Positions 22,893-33,675 of a stretch of DNA of 64,000 bases are shown one piece after another. Source of the DNA: Valencia hispanica (lineage: Eukaryota; Chordata; Actinopteri; Cyprinodontiformes; Valenciidae); the NCBI GenBank assembly GCA_963556495.2, contig OY747703.1, positions 32,628,296 to 32,692,295 on the forward strand, read 5' to 3'. Made by a program: the position numbers and the translations under genes. Each line of letters starts with the position of its first letter. Positions within the stretch are counted from its first letter, which is position 1. The notes beneath the pieces were generated by a model. It searched no databases. It was not told the origin of the DNA and saw only the letters and a list, made by a program, of their open reading frames with translations.

Positions 22893-23574
22893 CAAATAAG
22901 GCTAAGTTAAGTTAATAAGTTAATAAGGCTTTAATATACATCTTATTTTTGAAGCTTTTGGCAGATTAATGTTTAAAAATGACTAGGAACTAGTTTTTTA
23001 GAGACCATGAGAGGTTAAGGCCAATACCGTGAACTGTTTTTACCCTGGCAGATGCAGTGGATGTGGAGGGAGGTAAAGAAGGGTTTCGCAAAATACCCTG
23101 CCTCCTGGAAAAGGTTCCTACAGTGGAAACACGCTTTAAAGGAAACCTGACAGAGTAAAAAGCGTGAATGTGAACTTCTCTCTGTTTGCAACCAATTCAT
23201 GAGAAGAAAGAAGCTATGAATCTCTGAAATAAAATAATTTAAAAACTCATTAAAACATGAATTTAGCAAAAAGAAAAAAAAAGAAAGTCTCTCACTTGGC
23301 AGGTCTGTCTGCATAACTGCACCACATGAAAACAAAAGATTGGAAGTGACACCAAGGGTAAGGCCACCGTGTTCTGTACAGCAAGAAATAACTTTTCATT
23401 TCTGTATTGAGTTGAGCTAGAAGGATCCAGTCAATGACTGCCTACAGATATATTCTCGGCTGAGTGAGCTCTCTAAAAAAAAGCAACTAGCAGGGATGAT
23501 GTGAAAGACAAAAATCCACCACATAGTGGAATTCAGTGTGTTGTTTACTCTTTAAAACAGATTTTTTGAAGTGT
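22893..23574. other. No recognisable feature
   Basis: No coding motif or repeat end recognised. A 106-codon minus-strand frame at 23015-23335 has no domain. Confidence 0.4.
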
Positions 23575-24165
23575 TGGCATCCCCAATGTCAGTACATTTG
23601 TCAATGGGACAGAACTTAAGTCCTGTCCTATACCTTACATAGAGAGGTTTTGTTGGACCATTTCTCTTTGCATTCCTTCAATAAGTGAAGCTCACTTGTT
23701 TGGTCAGCATCAGCGATCTGATGAGCTTTCACCCCAGCACAAACCAAGTGGACTTTCCAAGGAAAGAAACACTTAAACCATTCTCTTCTCTTCCGTTCAC
23801 CCCACAGGTTTTCTCTATAATTTAGGTCTGGAGACTGAGATGGTCATGTAAGGTGGTTGATTTAGTCTCGAATGAATCATCTCAGTGCTGATTTGCCCAT
23901 GTGTTTCAAATCATCATCCTGCTTAACAGCCCAATAATGACTCATTTTCAGTTTTCTGTTGGAGTCTGCCAGATGTTTATTTAAAATCTCCAGCAATTTT
24001 AAAGACTCAATGATGCCATGCACACTAGGGCTCCCAGGGCATTTAGAAGAGAAACAGGTCCACAGCATCACAGATCCTCCACCATGCTTACCATTATGCA
24101 TTAGGTCGTTTCCCTCATACTCATTCTTGGTTTCATGCCAAACCCACCAAAACCTTTTTTTTGCC
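23575..24165 (-). pseudogene. Tc1-like transposase relic
   Basis: The minus strand reads KHGGGSVMLWTCFSSK, then SLKLLEILNKHL and VKQDDDLKHMGK, which correspond to the second-Asp region of Tc1 transposases (HGGGSVMLWGCF, NDPKHT). The catalytic NDPKHT is eroded to DDDLKH. Frames are broken on both sides and no inverted ends were identified. Confidence 0.65.
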
Positions 24166-24394
24166 TAAACAGATTTGAGACAGTGGGTCATTAAAAGGTT
24201 TTTAATGGCATTCGATTGACATGTATATACTGTATTATCTAATGGTTATGGAGACAGGGTGAGCCTACCTTTTGACCCTTTCCTTTCCATCCTGCTCACT
24301 GTGGTGACAAGAAATTGTTGATCTCCCAGCCTAGTGGCCAGTGGCTGCTATGTCATGTTGTCTTTAAACGTCAGTGAAACACATTCCCCCATTT

Positions 24395-24512
24395 GCACTC
24401 ACATCTACACACCAAATGCAAGTCTTGCCCAAGTCACAGCGACATGTGATAGGAGGTAGCTGAAATTGAACCTACAACCTTCCGATTGCAAGACAATTAC
24501 TCTTGCAACTAC
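24395..24512 (-). repeat. tRNA-derived SINE fragment
   Basis: Read on the minus strand: ttgtcttgcaatcggaagg, ttgtaggttcaatttcagc (B-box-like), and cttgggcaagacttgcat. It is the same SINE family as at 21830 but keeps the B-box part. Head and tail are missing. Confidence 0.6.
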
Positions 24513-24700
24513 TAGTGAAGCATGGTGGTGGTTTAGTGATGCTCTGGAGCTGCTCTGCTTCCTCTGTCTCTGAAAACCTGCAGCATGTGGATAACAAGAT
24601 GGATTCAAGTAGATACCAGAAAATCCTGGTACCTGATAGAATACTTGTACATATCTGGTATTACCCTGGACTTCAGAATTCCTGGAAAATACCAGAGTGC
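24513..24700 (+). pseudogene. Tc1-like transposase relic (short)
   Basis: VKHGGGLVMLWSCSASS followed by NKMDSSRYQKIL matches the HGGGSVMLWGCF region of Tc1 transposases on the plus strand. Only this block remains. Confidence 0.55.
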
Positions 24701-24829
24701 CTTTTATTGTTGCCAAACTTGAACACTAATGAAAGACTCAGGTGGGATTTGCCCATGAGGAGGGCACGACAATTCCTCAGGAACACTGCCAAAAGGTGGT
24801 GTCTTATTATTAATCATGGTAATATTATC
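24701..24829. other. Junction with no recognisable feature
   Basis: Short sequence between the Tc1 and L2 relics; nothing recognised. Confidence 0.3.
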
Positions 24830-26632
24830 ATACAGGGAGGATTAAACTATCTCTGTTGTGCTGATGATACTCAGCTATATTTGTCCATAAATCCTGATTA
24901 ACCAATCAGTTAGGTAGACCTACAGGCATGTACTAGATGACTTTTTTTTTTTGCTTTTAACTCCAGACAAGACAGAAGTTGTTGTCCTTATACCAGTCTT
25001 TGAAAAAATTTGATTTTCCTCTGGTAATAAAGCACAGAAGCTTCGTGTTATTTTTGACCAGGATATGTCATTTAAATCCCATATTAAACAGGTTTGTAGA
25101 ATCTCCTTTCACCTCTGGAATATTGCCAAAATTATGATCAGGGCTGATTCTGAAAAACTTGTCCATGCATTTGGTACTTCAAGGCTAGACTACTGTAATT
25201 GTTTTCTACTAAGATTTCCACAAAATGCAGTTAAAAATATTTAGCTAATCCAAAATGCTGAAGCAAAAGTTCTGATAAAAATTAAAAACTGAGAATATTT
25301 TTCCCATTTTAGCTTCTCTTCATTGGCTACTTCTAACATACAAAGCTCTAAATAATCAGGCTATGTCTTATCAGAGATCATGTTGCATATGCTCCTAACA
25401 GAGCACTTCACTTCCTGTTTGCAGGTTTACTGGTGGTTCCTAGGATTTCCAAAAGTAGAATGGGAGATGGATCTTTTAGTTATCAGGCTTCTGTGGAACC
25501 AGCCCCCAGATTTAGTCCGTGAAGTAGAAACCCTTTCTACTATCTACTTTTAAGACAAAGTTTAAAACTTTCCTTTTTGATAAAGCTGATAGTTAATGGC
25601 TTAGGCTTATACTGCTGGAGGACAAACTGACCTTTTTCCCTCACTCTGCTACATTTTCCTACAACTCATTAATTTGGGATTGTTTGCTGTTATTTTAAAT
25701 TTAAACGTCAAGTTCTCTCTGTTTTTTACTTCTCACAAAAGCTACATCTGGTCTGCCACTCTGTTTAGCTGTGACACCCTCCTGGACTGGAGCATCAGCT
25801 GAGCTACTGCAGCCAACCACCTAATGTTATTCTACAGATGATGCATTTGGTCTGTCTTTCCGTGTTTAACCCTGTCTCTCTCCTAGACAAAGATATTGGC
25901 TGAAAGTTTGCCCCGATAAACTGTATGTGCTCTCATTCATCCCATAGCTTTTAAGACCGGCTCAGAGCTTATCTTTTAAAATGTGTTTCTATCCTAGATG
26001 AAGCCACAAAAGGAGCAACTAATGACATTAACTGCACACTTTTCTTTACCACAGAAAGTACTCCCTTTGCTGTTATTTCGACTGTTAACTTTGTTTTCAT
26101 GCACCTGGTCTGGCATCCTGGTTAGCCGCAATGCCTTGTTGGACGGGGGGCATTGACTGGGATGATGCTCCCAGTAACTAAACATCATCCGTGTCCTGTT
26201 ATCAACTTTTTACTTTCTTTAATATATAAAGTACCCTTACATCAGTTAGTTTTCTTCTGTGCCTCTGATCTGTTTTCTCGCACCCCCAGACGGTCATGGC
26301 AGATGGCTGCTTGCACTGAGCCGGCTGCTGATGGAGGTTTCTTCCTGTTAAAAGGGAGTTTTCCACTGTTGCTACATGCTTGCTCAGGATGACGGATTGC
26401 CGAGGCATTGCTGTGGTTGGAGTCTCCATTAAAGGGGCAGAACTCCAAGTCAATGACTCGATGCAATCTGCTGGGATTCCTTAAATAGAACACTTTTAAA
26501 TTGACTGGAATGTATGTATGTATGTATGATTAAATAGAAATGACTTTACTAGTAAAGTGCCTTGAGATGACATTTGTTGTGAATCTGTGCTATATAAATA
26601 AACTGAATTGAATTAAAGACTGAATTGAATCA
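24830..26632 (+). pseudogene. L2/Maui-type LINE relic: reverse transcriptase C-terminal half and 3' UTR
   Basis: LCCADDTQLYLSINPD (catalytic ADD preceded by Cys instead of Tyr) is followed by TRQKLLSL-type decay, a DYCNC-like block (agactactgtaattg, about 25190) and CKALNN-type sequence. The coding part decays after about 25580. A long 3' UTR follows, with cttcctgttaaaagggag at 26341, and then tagtaaagtgccttgagatg, tgtgctatataaataaactg and an AATTGA-type tail at about 26605-26632. Many stops and frameshifts make it a dead 5'-truncated copy. A (TATG)n tract lies at about 26510-26527. Confidence 0.7.
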
Positions 26633-26639
26633 GTGCTCC

Positions 26640-27250
26640 TCCTTCTTTTTTGTCTATCTGACCTGTATACTTAAACCCCCAGTCCGTCATAGTAGATTGC
26701 CATTCACTGAGGCAGGTTCTGCTGGAGGTTTCTTACTGTTAAAGGGGAGTTTTTCCTCTCCACAGTCGCTACATGCATCCTCAGTAGGAGGGAGTGCTGT
26801 AAAGTCAACAACACAATCTCCTGCCTGTCCAGCCCTCCAACGCTTCAACACCTGCTATAAGGAAAACACTGGATCAATCTCACTCACCCCCTCAGCCGCT
26901 GGATTCCGCTGACCTTCCCCTGGACCTGTACACCTCACTGGATCCGTAAGCTCCCCATCTCAGCATCTGATTTCCATCCGTTCACCTAAACAAATAATAA
27001 CCACTTATCTTTTCCCCTCACTGCTCTTGGTCCTTCCGACGACGTCCTTCTTCTTCCAGATTCTTATTTTAATAAACCTTTCAAAAACTCTCTCGCTGAT
27101 CTGTGGTTATTACTGCTTCTGAGTCCAAAGAACAAAACCGTTAATTATGATATTTAAATAGATTATTTTTTTTTTTTTCTTCAGATGACATGTGATGTGA
27201 ATTGGGGTTATACAAACAAACCGAACTGAATCTGGATTGAATTGAATCAA
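26640..27250 (+). repeat. Second L2/Maui-type 3' UTR, split by LTR-like sequence
   Basis: The ctgttaaaggggagtttttc block at about 26737 repeats the UTR of the preceding copy, and 27183-27250 repeats its terminus (gatgacatgtgatgtgaatt, ggattgaattgaatc). Between them, about 26815-27160 resembles a Gypsy-type LTR 3' part (cctgcctgtccagccctcc, attttaataaacctttc, tgcttctgagtcc). This suggests a solo LTR or fragment inserted in an L2 tail. Confidence 0.45.
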
Positions 27251-28118
27251 TTTGCAGAAGGTTATAACAGGAAATGGGTGCTCTGCTAAGCACTAAAGAT
27301 GCTTGTCAAAAAAAGGTTTGAAGAATTTTGAGATTAAAGTGTTTATCAATATAATTCTGTTGAACCAATTAAAAGTGTTTATGACAAACACCTGCTTGTT
27401 TGTACAATTTGCCAAATCCGTAGTGGGGGTCTAATAGCTTTAGGTGCAGCTGTATTTCCAGATTTTATTGGAGATTTTTTTTAAAGGAAAAGAAAAGATT
27501 TCCTTTATGGTAATGTTTTATGTAAGAAAAGAACAAAAGTTGCTCCTATGTCTCTTGCTGAATGTGCAACAGCAATCCATGAGTCCTTTATTTGTTGTTT
27601 GGGTTTGATGTATTTTGTATAAACATTTTGGGAATCCGTCATGTTGTGGACTATGTAAGATGACACACTGTCACAGTTTTTCAGCTGTACAGAATCACAG
27701 GGAATTAGTACATATTCATGCTTTTCTCTTTTTTGTGATCCAAAACAATATCCGACTCTCTCATATGAATGACTTCCAAGAGAACAAAGAGATAAAGGGC
27801 TTTTGGTTCCCGTCTTCCCGGGGGTTCCATCCAGCTCATTTCTCACTACTTGGTTTAGCCATCAAACAGCGTTTCATGTGGTCCCCAGCTCCTCGTGAGC
27901 TCAGCGTCTGCAGCCATCAAATATTAGCCGACTGTGTTTCTTACGGGAGCAGCTACGCTACACCTAAGCCTCAAGGTGGTTCTCATCTGGATGGAGATTA
28001 AAGGGGCTGAGAGAGAAGCTGAGCAGGGAGACCACACATCTTGCTTTTGGTGGCTTACTAATTGACGGTATGCTCTTTGATGCATTAGGGACATTGTGTT
28101 CTTGAGTAAAATTGCCTT
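27251..28118. other. No recognisable feature
   Basis: The longest frames (113 codons minus at 27505-27846 and 128 codons plus at 27615-28001) overlap on opposite strands, show no domain, and have no promoter or splice context. Confidence 0.35.
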
Positions 28119-28178
28119 TGTGTGTGTGCGTGTTTGTTTGCGCGTGTGTGTGTGTGCGTGCGTGTGTGTGTGTGTGTC
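28119..28178. repeat. (GT)n microsatellite with GC interruptions
   Basis: About 60 bases of alternating T and G with a few C interruptions. Confidence 0.9.
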
Positions 28179-28680
28179 TGCACGTAGTAACCAGTTGATG
28201 CACGCATGCAGGAATCATACTGGTGACTCCTGTGATGGTTTCATCCACATTTGCCCATCTGTGTCCTTTCTGTGGCTGTCCCCTGACGGTGTCCTCCTTC
28301 ACCTCTGCAGAGCTGCTGCACTGTTCACTCTGTATGCACACGTAAGACAAATATTAGAATTGAAAGGCCCATGAATATTGACATAAATTGAAAAGGGAGG
28401 CAGGAGTGAAATTTTTCATCCTAAATTCCTTTCTACTCCTCTTGGAACATAATTTGTGATTTATTTGCTGTGAATATACCAGATATGATGCATTTGAAGT
28501 TATGTGTATTTTAGACAGAGAAACCCTCAGTTATTTCAAATAATAGTCCACAAAACTGGAGAAGAATAAATGAAAAGTGGCTCAGATATGGAAAGGCATT
28601 TTATGAGTTTCTCCTCCTTTCTTTAGTTGCATTGGGATGTGCCTTCCAAGCCACAGTACTTAAGAGTTAACTGTAATGGC
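28179..28680. other. No recognisable feature
   Basis: Sequence up to the left end of the Harbinger-type element; nothing recognised. Confidence 0.4.
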
Positions 28681-28921
28681 CCTTTCCACTAACACCTACT
28701 CAGCTAGGCTCGACTCGGCTACGCCCGGTTCCAAGGCTGTTCCATTAGTATCAGTAGGGCTGTACCAACCCCTAATGAGGGCCAAGCAGGGCCTTAAATC
28801 CGACATTAGAAGACTGTCGTCACTGATTGGCTAGAGGGTGGAGTCACTGGTTGCGTAACATGGGCGACTCTATTAACAACAATCGGACCACTATTTTTAA
28901 AAGTCCCTACAGCGACTGGAC

Positions 28922-29125
28922 GTGTGTAGTTTTCGAAGAAGAACAACGGCGAAGCCAAAACCATTGCTGTGGTGCAATGCACAGGTGCAGGCATTTCTGA
29001 GCTTTTTGGCTGAAGATGAGATTCAGACTGAACTAGATGGAGTTACTCACAATGAAAAGGTCTTTAAAGAGGTGTTGAAGCTGATGGCCTGTCATGGCTA
29101 CCAGCGAACACTGAAGCAATATTAG
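28922..29125 (+). pseudogene. Myb/SANT-like (trihelix) DNA-binding exon, broken
   Basis: The frame reads QVQAFLSFLAEDEIQTEL, then THNEKVFKEVLKLMACHGYQRTLKQY and a TAG stop. In PIF-Harbinger-associated Myb/SANT-like proteins the corresponding block has a Trp at the start, a RNE-K-YK helix and ends in RT-KQC, so the domain is cut just before its last Lys-rich helix. No ATG lies at the right distance in frame; the N-terminal side starts in RRRTTAKPKP. It is a dead partner gene of the surrounding element. Confidence 0.65.
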
Positions 29126-29614
29126 AACAATGCCAAGAGAAGCCTTACACACACACCAGTCAGAGCTTTGTCACCGCCCAGAACTACACAGAGAGCAACT
29201 AAGCACCCTGCTGCCCTTGGTGAGAAGCTAGGATTGTGTTTCTCATCACTTTTTCTTGTTAATGGGAAAAAAGCTGAATTACTGTACTTTAGCTGAAGTA
29301 CAAAAAGTGCCAAGAGTGCACTGATATTATGAAAAATTCAACTTAAGTCTTCGGGTATATTCTTCTTTAAATAACCTACTCAGCAGTACATTATTTTAAA
29401 TCTGATTATGCATTTCTCCATAACTCCACTGTATTTTTTGTTGTTCTTCTGTTATAATTGTTTTCTTTTTTTCTAGTTTTGTGTTCTTTTCTTTTTTTTT
29501 ACCTTTGTGTAAATATGAATGTCCCCACTTCAAACTACTTACTGTGGGACAGTAGGGGGTATTTGTATTTTTATTCTTTTAAAGTGCATGCTTTTTCTTT
29601 ACCCTGTCTGGGAG

Positions 29615-29675
29615 TGTGCCACTCAGAATTGATGTCTGAGTGCCAAGTAGAAGCCCAATAGATTTACTTTTATAA
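29615..29675 (+). repeat. Dispersed repeat, copy 1 (cagaattg..gtctgagtgcc type)
   Basis: A block with cactcagaattgatgtctg, agtgccaagtagaagccca and atagatttacttttataagt is matched in inverse orientation at 38613-38680 with about 75-80 percent identity by eye. The family is not known to me. Confidence 0.45.
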
Positions 29676-29689
29676 GTGGAAATAGTATG

Positions 29690-29815
29690 GACACAGAAAC
29701 AGAAAATAAAGGGGAAGAAAGAGGAAGAGAGGTGGGACAAAAAGTTAAAAGGGAAAGGGAGAATAGAAGATAGAAGTGAGGAAAGGGAATAAAGAACATA
29801 AGAAAACAACCTAGA
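29690..29815 (+). repeat. Purine-rich tract
   Basis: About 125 bases consisting almost only of A and G on the plus strand (gaagaaagaggaagagaggt and similar). It is low-complexity and has no coding meaning. Confidence 0.7.
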
Positions 29816-29964
29816 AGTCTGCTTCTACACCTGCAGGACGACAGAGAGAGGAACAAAAAACAATGATAAGATGCTAAAAGAAACCCAACAAACAATGGGA
29901 ATGGAGAACCACACAGCAGCAACCCACAAATAGATATATAAATACAACAACAGCTCATGGTACT

Positions 29965-30356
29965 GTGACAGTGCGAGGTCCTGTCACTGTGTCTCTGATT
30001 GATCATGCGCCCTTCGGCTGACTGGTAAGCGTGCATGACTCTCATCCGGGTCTCTGGTGATCAATTCCCGCCCTCGTCCTGCACCTTGCCACATCTGGCG
30101 TTGCTGGCAGGATCCATGTGCATACTGATAATAAGTCCATGGATTCCTAATTGGTGGGACCCTACGCGGAGCTTGGGAAAAAAGAGGGGGAGAGATGTGA
30201 CAGTGTGGGGTCCTGTTACTGTGTCTCCCATTGATCATGCGCCCTGGGTACTTGGCCACAGGGACATCGCTTTGGCTGATTGGTAAGCGCGCATAACTGT
30301 CACCTGGGACTCTGGCGATCAAATCCCGCCCGGGCCCTCGTCCTACACCTCGCCAC
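29965..30356 (+). repeat. Tandem pair of tRNA-derived repeats (tRNA-Asp-like)
   Basis: Two related units start at 29965 and 30197 (232 bp apart) with gtgacagtg, ggtcctgt-actgtgtctc and attgatcatgcgccct. Each then has an A-box-like ggctgattggtaagcg (30016, 30074+200) and a B-box-like stretch (ggtgatcaattcccg at about 30056; ggcgatcaaatcccg at about 30314). The second unit has actgtcacctgg at the anticodon-arm position, resembling a tRNA-Asp GTC loop, and has 26 extra bases before its A box. They are SINE heads or a compound SINE, not functional tRNA genes, since acceptor stems do not pair. Confidence 0.5.
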
Positions 30357-30363
30357 AGTACCC

Positions 30364-31183
30364 ATTGTTACAAGATGTATTAGTGGCAACCTCAGCACAA
30401 GAGTGCATCTGTACACACCTGAATCCAAACTTTGGTGCGTGCTCCTGTCTACCATTTTTCACCGTTTCAGGTTTTTCACCTGTAAAGTGAGGACCGTTTA
30501 ATACAAAGTGGGGAAATATTGCCTGGTCCTTACTTTCTGACAGTGTTACTGAGCTTGGGGGAGAGGTTGATTTTAGAGGTGAATTAAGTTTAAGTTAAGG
30601 TTAAGGTTAGGAATAGATCTGTAATGGTTAGGGTTACGGTAAGTGTTTGGGTCTGGCATAATACAGTCACTAAAATGAATGCAAGTCAATGAAGGTTCTC
30701 ACTACTACTAGCAAGACAAATATGTGTGTGTGTCATGTTTTTTTCTTTTTGGGTAGGCAAGAAGAAGACTTTCTCAAATAATTACCAGTCATTTATCACA
30801 GCGATGCAAGTGGAACACAAACAGAACCGGACACAATGAGAGCAAGTGATGCGAAAAGAGGAGATGGCACCAAAGCATTTTCTGTGAAACAAGGAGCAAC
30901 AACATCCCACCTCGGAGAGGCCTGGTTAAACGCACACAGCTGCGATGACTTTGCAGGACAGTTTTCTGAAACACATGCACAGCATACATATTACTAAACC
31001 TTAATTCATCAGCATTTACATTGTTTTATGCTGGCCCTTTGGATATTTATAGTCCACTACAGCAGGCTAACATTAGCTTTAGCTTACCATGAGAATTTGT
31101 CTCAAAAAAGTTCAAAATGTTGAACATTGTTTTGTGACATGCGTGGCGTTGCTAGATCATCACTTTTCACTGCATTACGTACT
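30364..31183. other. No recognisable feature
   Basis: Interior of the 4.1-kb element. There is a ggttaaggttagg-like run at about 30590-30640; nothing coding was recognised. Confidence 0.35.
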
Positions 31184-31960
31184 CTAGGGCTGCCCATCAT
31201 ATGACAAGCCCACCCACTTGAGCTGGTACTCAATGTGCTTCATGCACGGCGCATTTATTAGAACTTCCAGTTTTCAATAAGCCAGTGAGAGCATTTCCAG
31301 CTACGGTTGTGTGAAGCGTTGTGGCGGTAGAGGGCAGCACTGTCTTAAATAGAGGAATGAGATTTTACTTATAATTGAGACGACCGATAGTTTAGTATAC
31401 CGATATAATAGCATAATATAGCAGTATGAAATGAAGCCATCTTACAAGTTTCAGCAGGACGATGGGTCAACAGCTGAACACTGCTGTGTTCAACTATGAA
31501 AGAGATCGATTGTAAACATTAGAAGGGAAAACTTCATCATCTCACCTCAGCCGTGTCTGCAGTCAATACAGGACGTCAAAGAGCCGAGTGAGGAAGGAGG
31601 GAGAAGGCCTGGTGCCGTTCCAGTTTTATTTCACTGGGACAACTATTCTTTCGGTGTAAGTATCTCGCTCTTCTTCATGGATCTAAAGCAGCTTGTTCTC
31701 ACTGTCACTTCTCCTATCTCACTATTGTTGGAAAGAGAGAGAAAGAGAAGTAGCCAATGCAACTAATGCTAACCTAAGAAAAAATTCAAGTTTTCCGACA
31801 AATTTGCGTATTGATGACGCATGCACGTAATAAATTATGATTGCTCTCCCCTACGCAAAAGTAGATGGTAGTAGTGAAAAGTATTGGTATCGGGAATACT
31901 GGTCCTGTATTTACTTGGTATTGGATTGATACCAAATTTTGCAGTATCATACAGCCCTAG
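31184..31960. mobile_element. 777-bp non-autonomous hAT-type element nested in the Harbinger element
   Basis: The left end ctagggctgcccatcatatg and the right end gtatcatacagccctag form an imperfect inverted repeat with the GGGCTG start usual for hAT elements. Internally the right part has repeated tattggtatcggg and ttggtattggattgatacc motifs, as in fish hAT derivatives of this type. No transposase frame is present. An 8-bp target duplication was not evident. Confidence 0.55.
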
Positions 31961-32560
31961 CCGAGGCTACGAAGCGTGTGTTGGAGGGGGCGTTCCCACA
32001 AAGCGCGTTTACAGCCTATGGTATCGAGGCCTGCTTCATTTAGGGGAGGAGCCGAAAACGATGACGTCTGAAGCCCCGCTGCCCGGGTGTACCACATGAC
32101 TGCTTCGGGAAGTGGTTCAGAGTTTGCTGAGTGGTTTGAAAGCAATATAAACCCTCTCAGGCGCCATTCAAAATGTGGGTTTGTGTAGGAGAGTTGCAGT
32201 CAGTTTGGAGTTTGGATAGGAGAGTTTCATTAGTGTTTATATAGTTTGGAGATAGTTTTGAGAGTCCAGAGACAGATAGTTTGAAGATTTAGGAGAGTGA
32301 GGAGAGAAAGATAAGATTTAGGAGAGTGAGGAGAGAGAGATAAGTGAGAGGAGGGAGCCAGCTAGGAAGAGGAGGATTTCCCCTGTGTGGGAGCCAAATA
32401 TTTGCAGGCTGGAAATAATAAATACCAAGGAATAAATTAAAATGATAAGGTGAACTGAATAAGGAAATGAACTAACTGAAACTCAACACAAACACCCAAG
32501 GAACCTAACATCTATCTGTCTCGTTGTCTTTTGATGATTGTACCTCTGAGCTACCGCTGT
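31961..32560 (+). repeat. hAT-like 5' region fragment with GA-rich tandem repeat
   Basis: The block gatgacgtctgaagccccg, gctgcccgggtgtaccac resembles the 5' untranslated part of a fish hAT element of the ZBED-like group. A 29-bp tandem duplication (gatttaggagagtgagg start) lies at 32286-32343. No ORF of note. Confidence 0.35.
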
Positions 32561-32813
32561 TAGCTGATTACTTAACTTCTGTAACCAACTTGAATAAAGT
32601 TGGTTATATACAGCTTAAAGCCCTTCACCGGCTTGCTGTCCCAACTGTCCCTTGACTGTGTTGGGACAGTTTTGAGGCGGAAGTGATGGGGCTGGCTTAT
32701 CGTAACCAGGAACTGACTGTGCATAAACCCCATTGCAGTGGAAAAGCAACCAGGCTGAGCAAGGCCGAGGGCAGCGGAGTCATACTGGGCTGAGTAGGCG
32801 CTAGTGAAAAAGG

Positions 32814-33121
32814 ATCTTAGATATATAGTACCAGGTTTAATTAATCCCAATTTAGTTAGTCAAGAAATTATCAAATGCCAACCTTTATTAAACCATCTAA
32901 AGTACCCCCACCACACCAAATTATCTACTGGATTTCAGTAGTTTGGTTCTGTTAGGAGGTAACGTACTTGTTAAGTATAGTTCAACTATTTTTATACACT
33001 GTAAAAACAGTTTGACATTAAATCAGACTAAACCTTTTCTGATCTAGATCAGCTAGAATTATTACCCAATGTATTTGTATTAGCTAAGTGCCAGAATAAT
33101 GAAAGAGCAATTTCGGAGAGC
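32814..33121. other. No recognisable feature
   Basis: Unique sequence between the two Harbinger-type elements. Confidence 0.4.
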
Positions 33122-33675
33122 CCAGGGGTCTCATTTATAAACGTTGCGTACGCACAAAACGGGGCCTGAAACTGGCGTACGCCACTTTCAAAGCAAAAGT
33201 TGTGATTTATAAAAAACAGACTTGACGGGAAAATGTGCGCACCTGTACGCCAACTCTGACCCGTGCGTACGGACATTTTGGAGACGGGGGGAATCGACGA
33301 CGCAGTTGGTGAGGTGGTGAACTGCAGCCAAACTGCATATTTCTCCTCTCACACATATCATTTCACCTCACACCAAATATTAATTATGGATTCATGTTAT
33401 TATAAACATCCAAACCAGCAATGATATCTATATTGTAGCTTTGCAGTGAGCTATAGCTCTTCTAAAAACATTTTTCAATATTAAAATAAATACATAAAAT
33501 TTATCTCAAAACCTTAAACTCAGATAAAAGGGCCAGGACTGTATGCCAATTAATACATTGAATCATCTGTACCATATATCATTGATTGGCACGTTCATTG
33601 TGCCAAGGAAGGAAGCAATCAGTCTTATTGCTGCCAATAGAAATACCCCAACTACTTTCAAGCGTAATATTTGAG

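Larger units (their letters stand above)
28681..32813 (+). mobile_element. 4.1-kb Harbinger-type element with nested insertions
   Basis: The left end cctttccactaacacctac (28681) pairs with the right end, which reverse complements to cctttttcactagcgcctac (32813). The inverted match extends about 25 bp. Inside the left end is a Myb/SANT-like exon typical of the DNA-binding partner of PIF-Harbinger transposons. No nuclease gene is left. Much of the interior is later insertions: tRNA-derived repeats (29965-30356), a hAT-type element (31184-31960) and other hAT-like sequence after it. Confidence 0.6.

Noticed and set aside
27615..28001. 128-codon plus-strand frame
   Set aside because: It overlaps an equally long minus-strand frame, has no motif and shows no splice or promoter context.
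30016..30330. Functional tRNA-Asp genes
   Set aside because: A- and B-box-like sequences are present but the acceptor and anticodon stems do not pair and the flanks are repeated, so they are SINE-type sequences.
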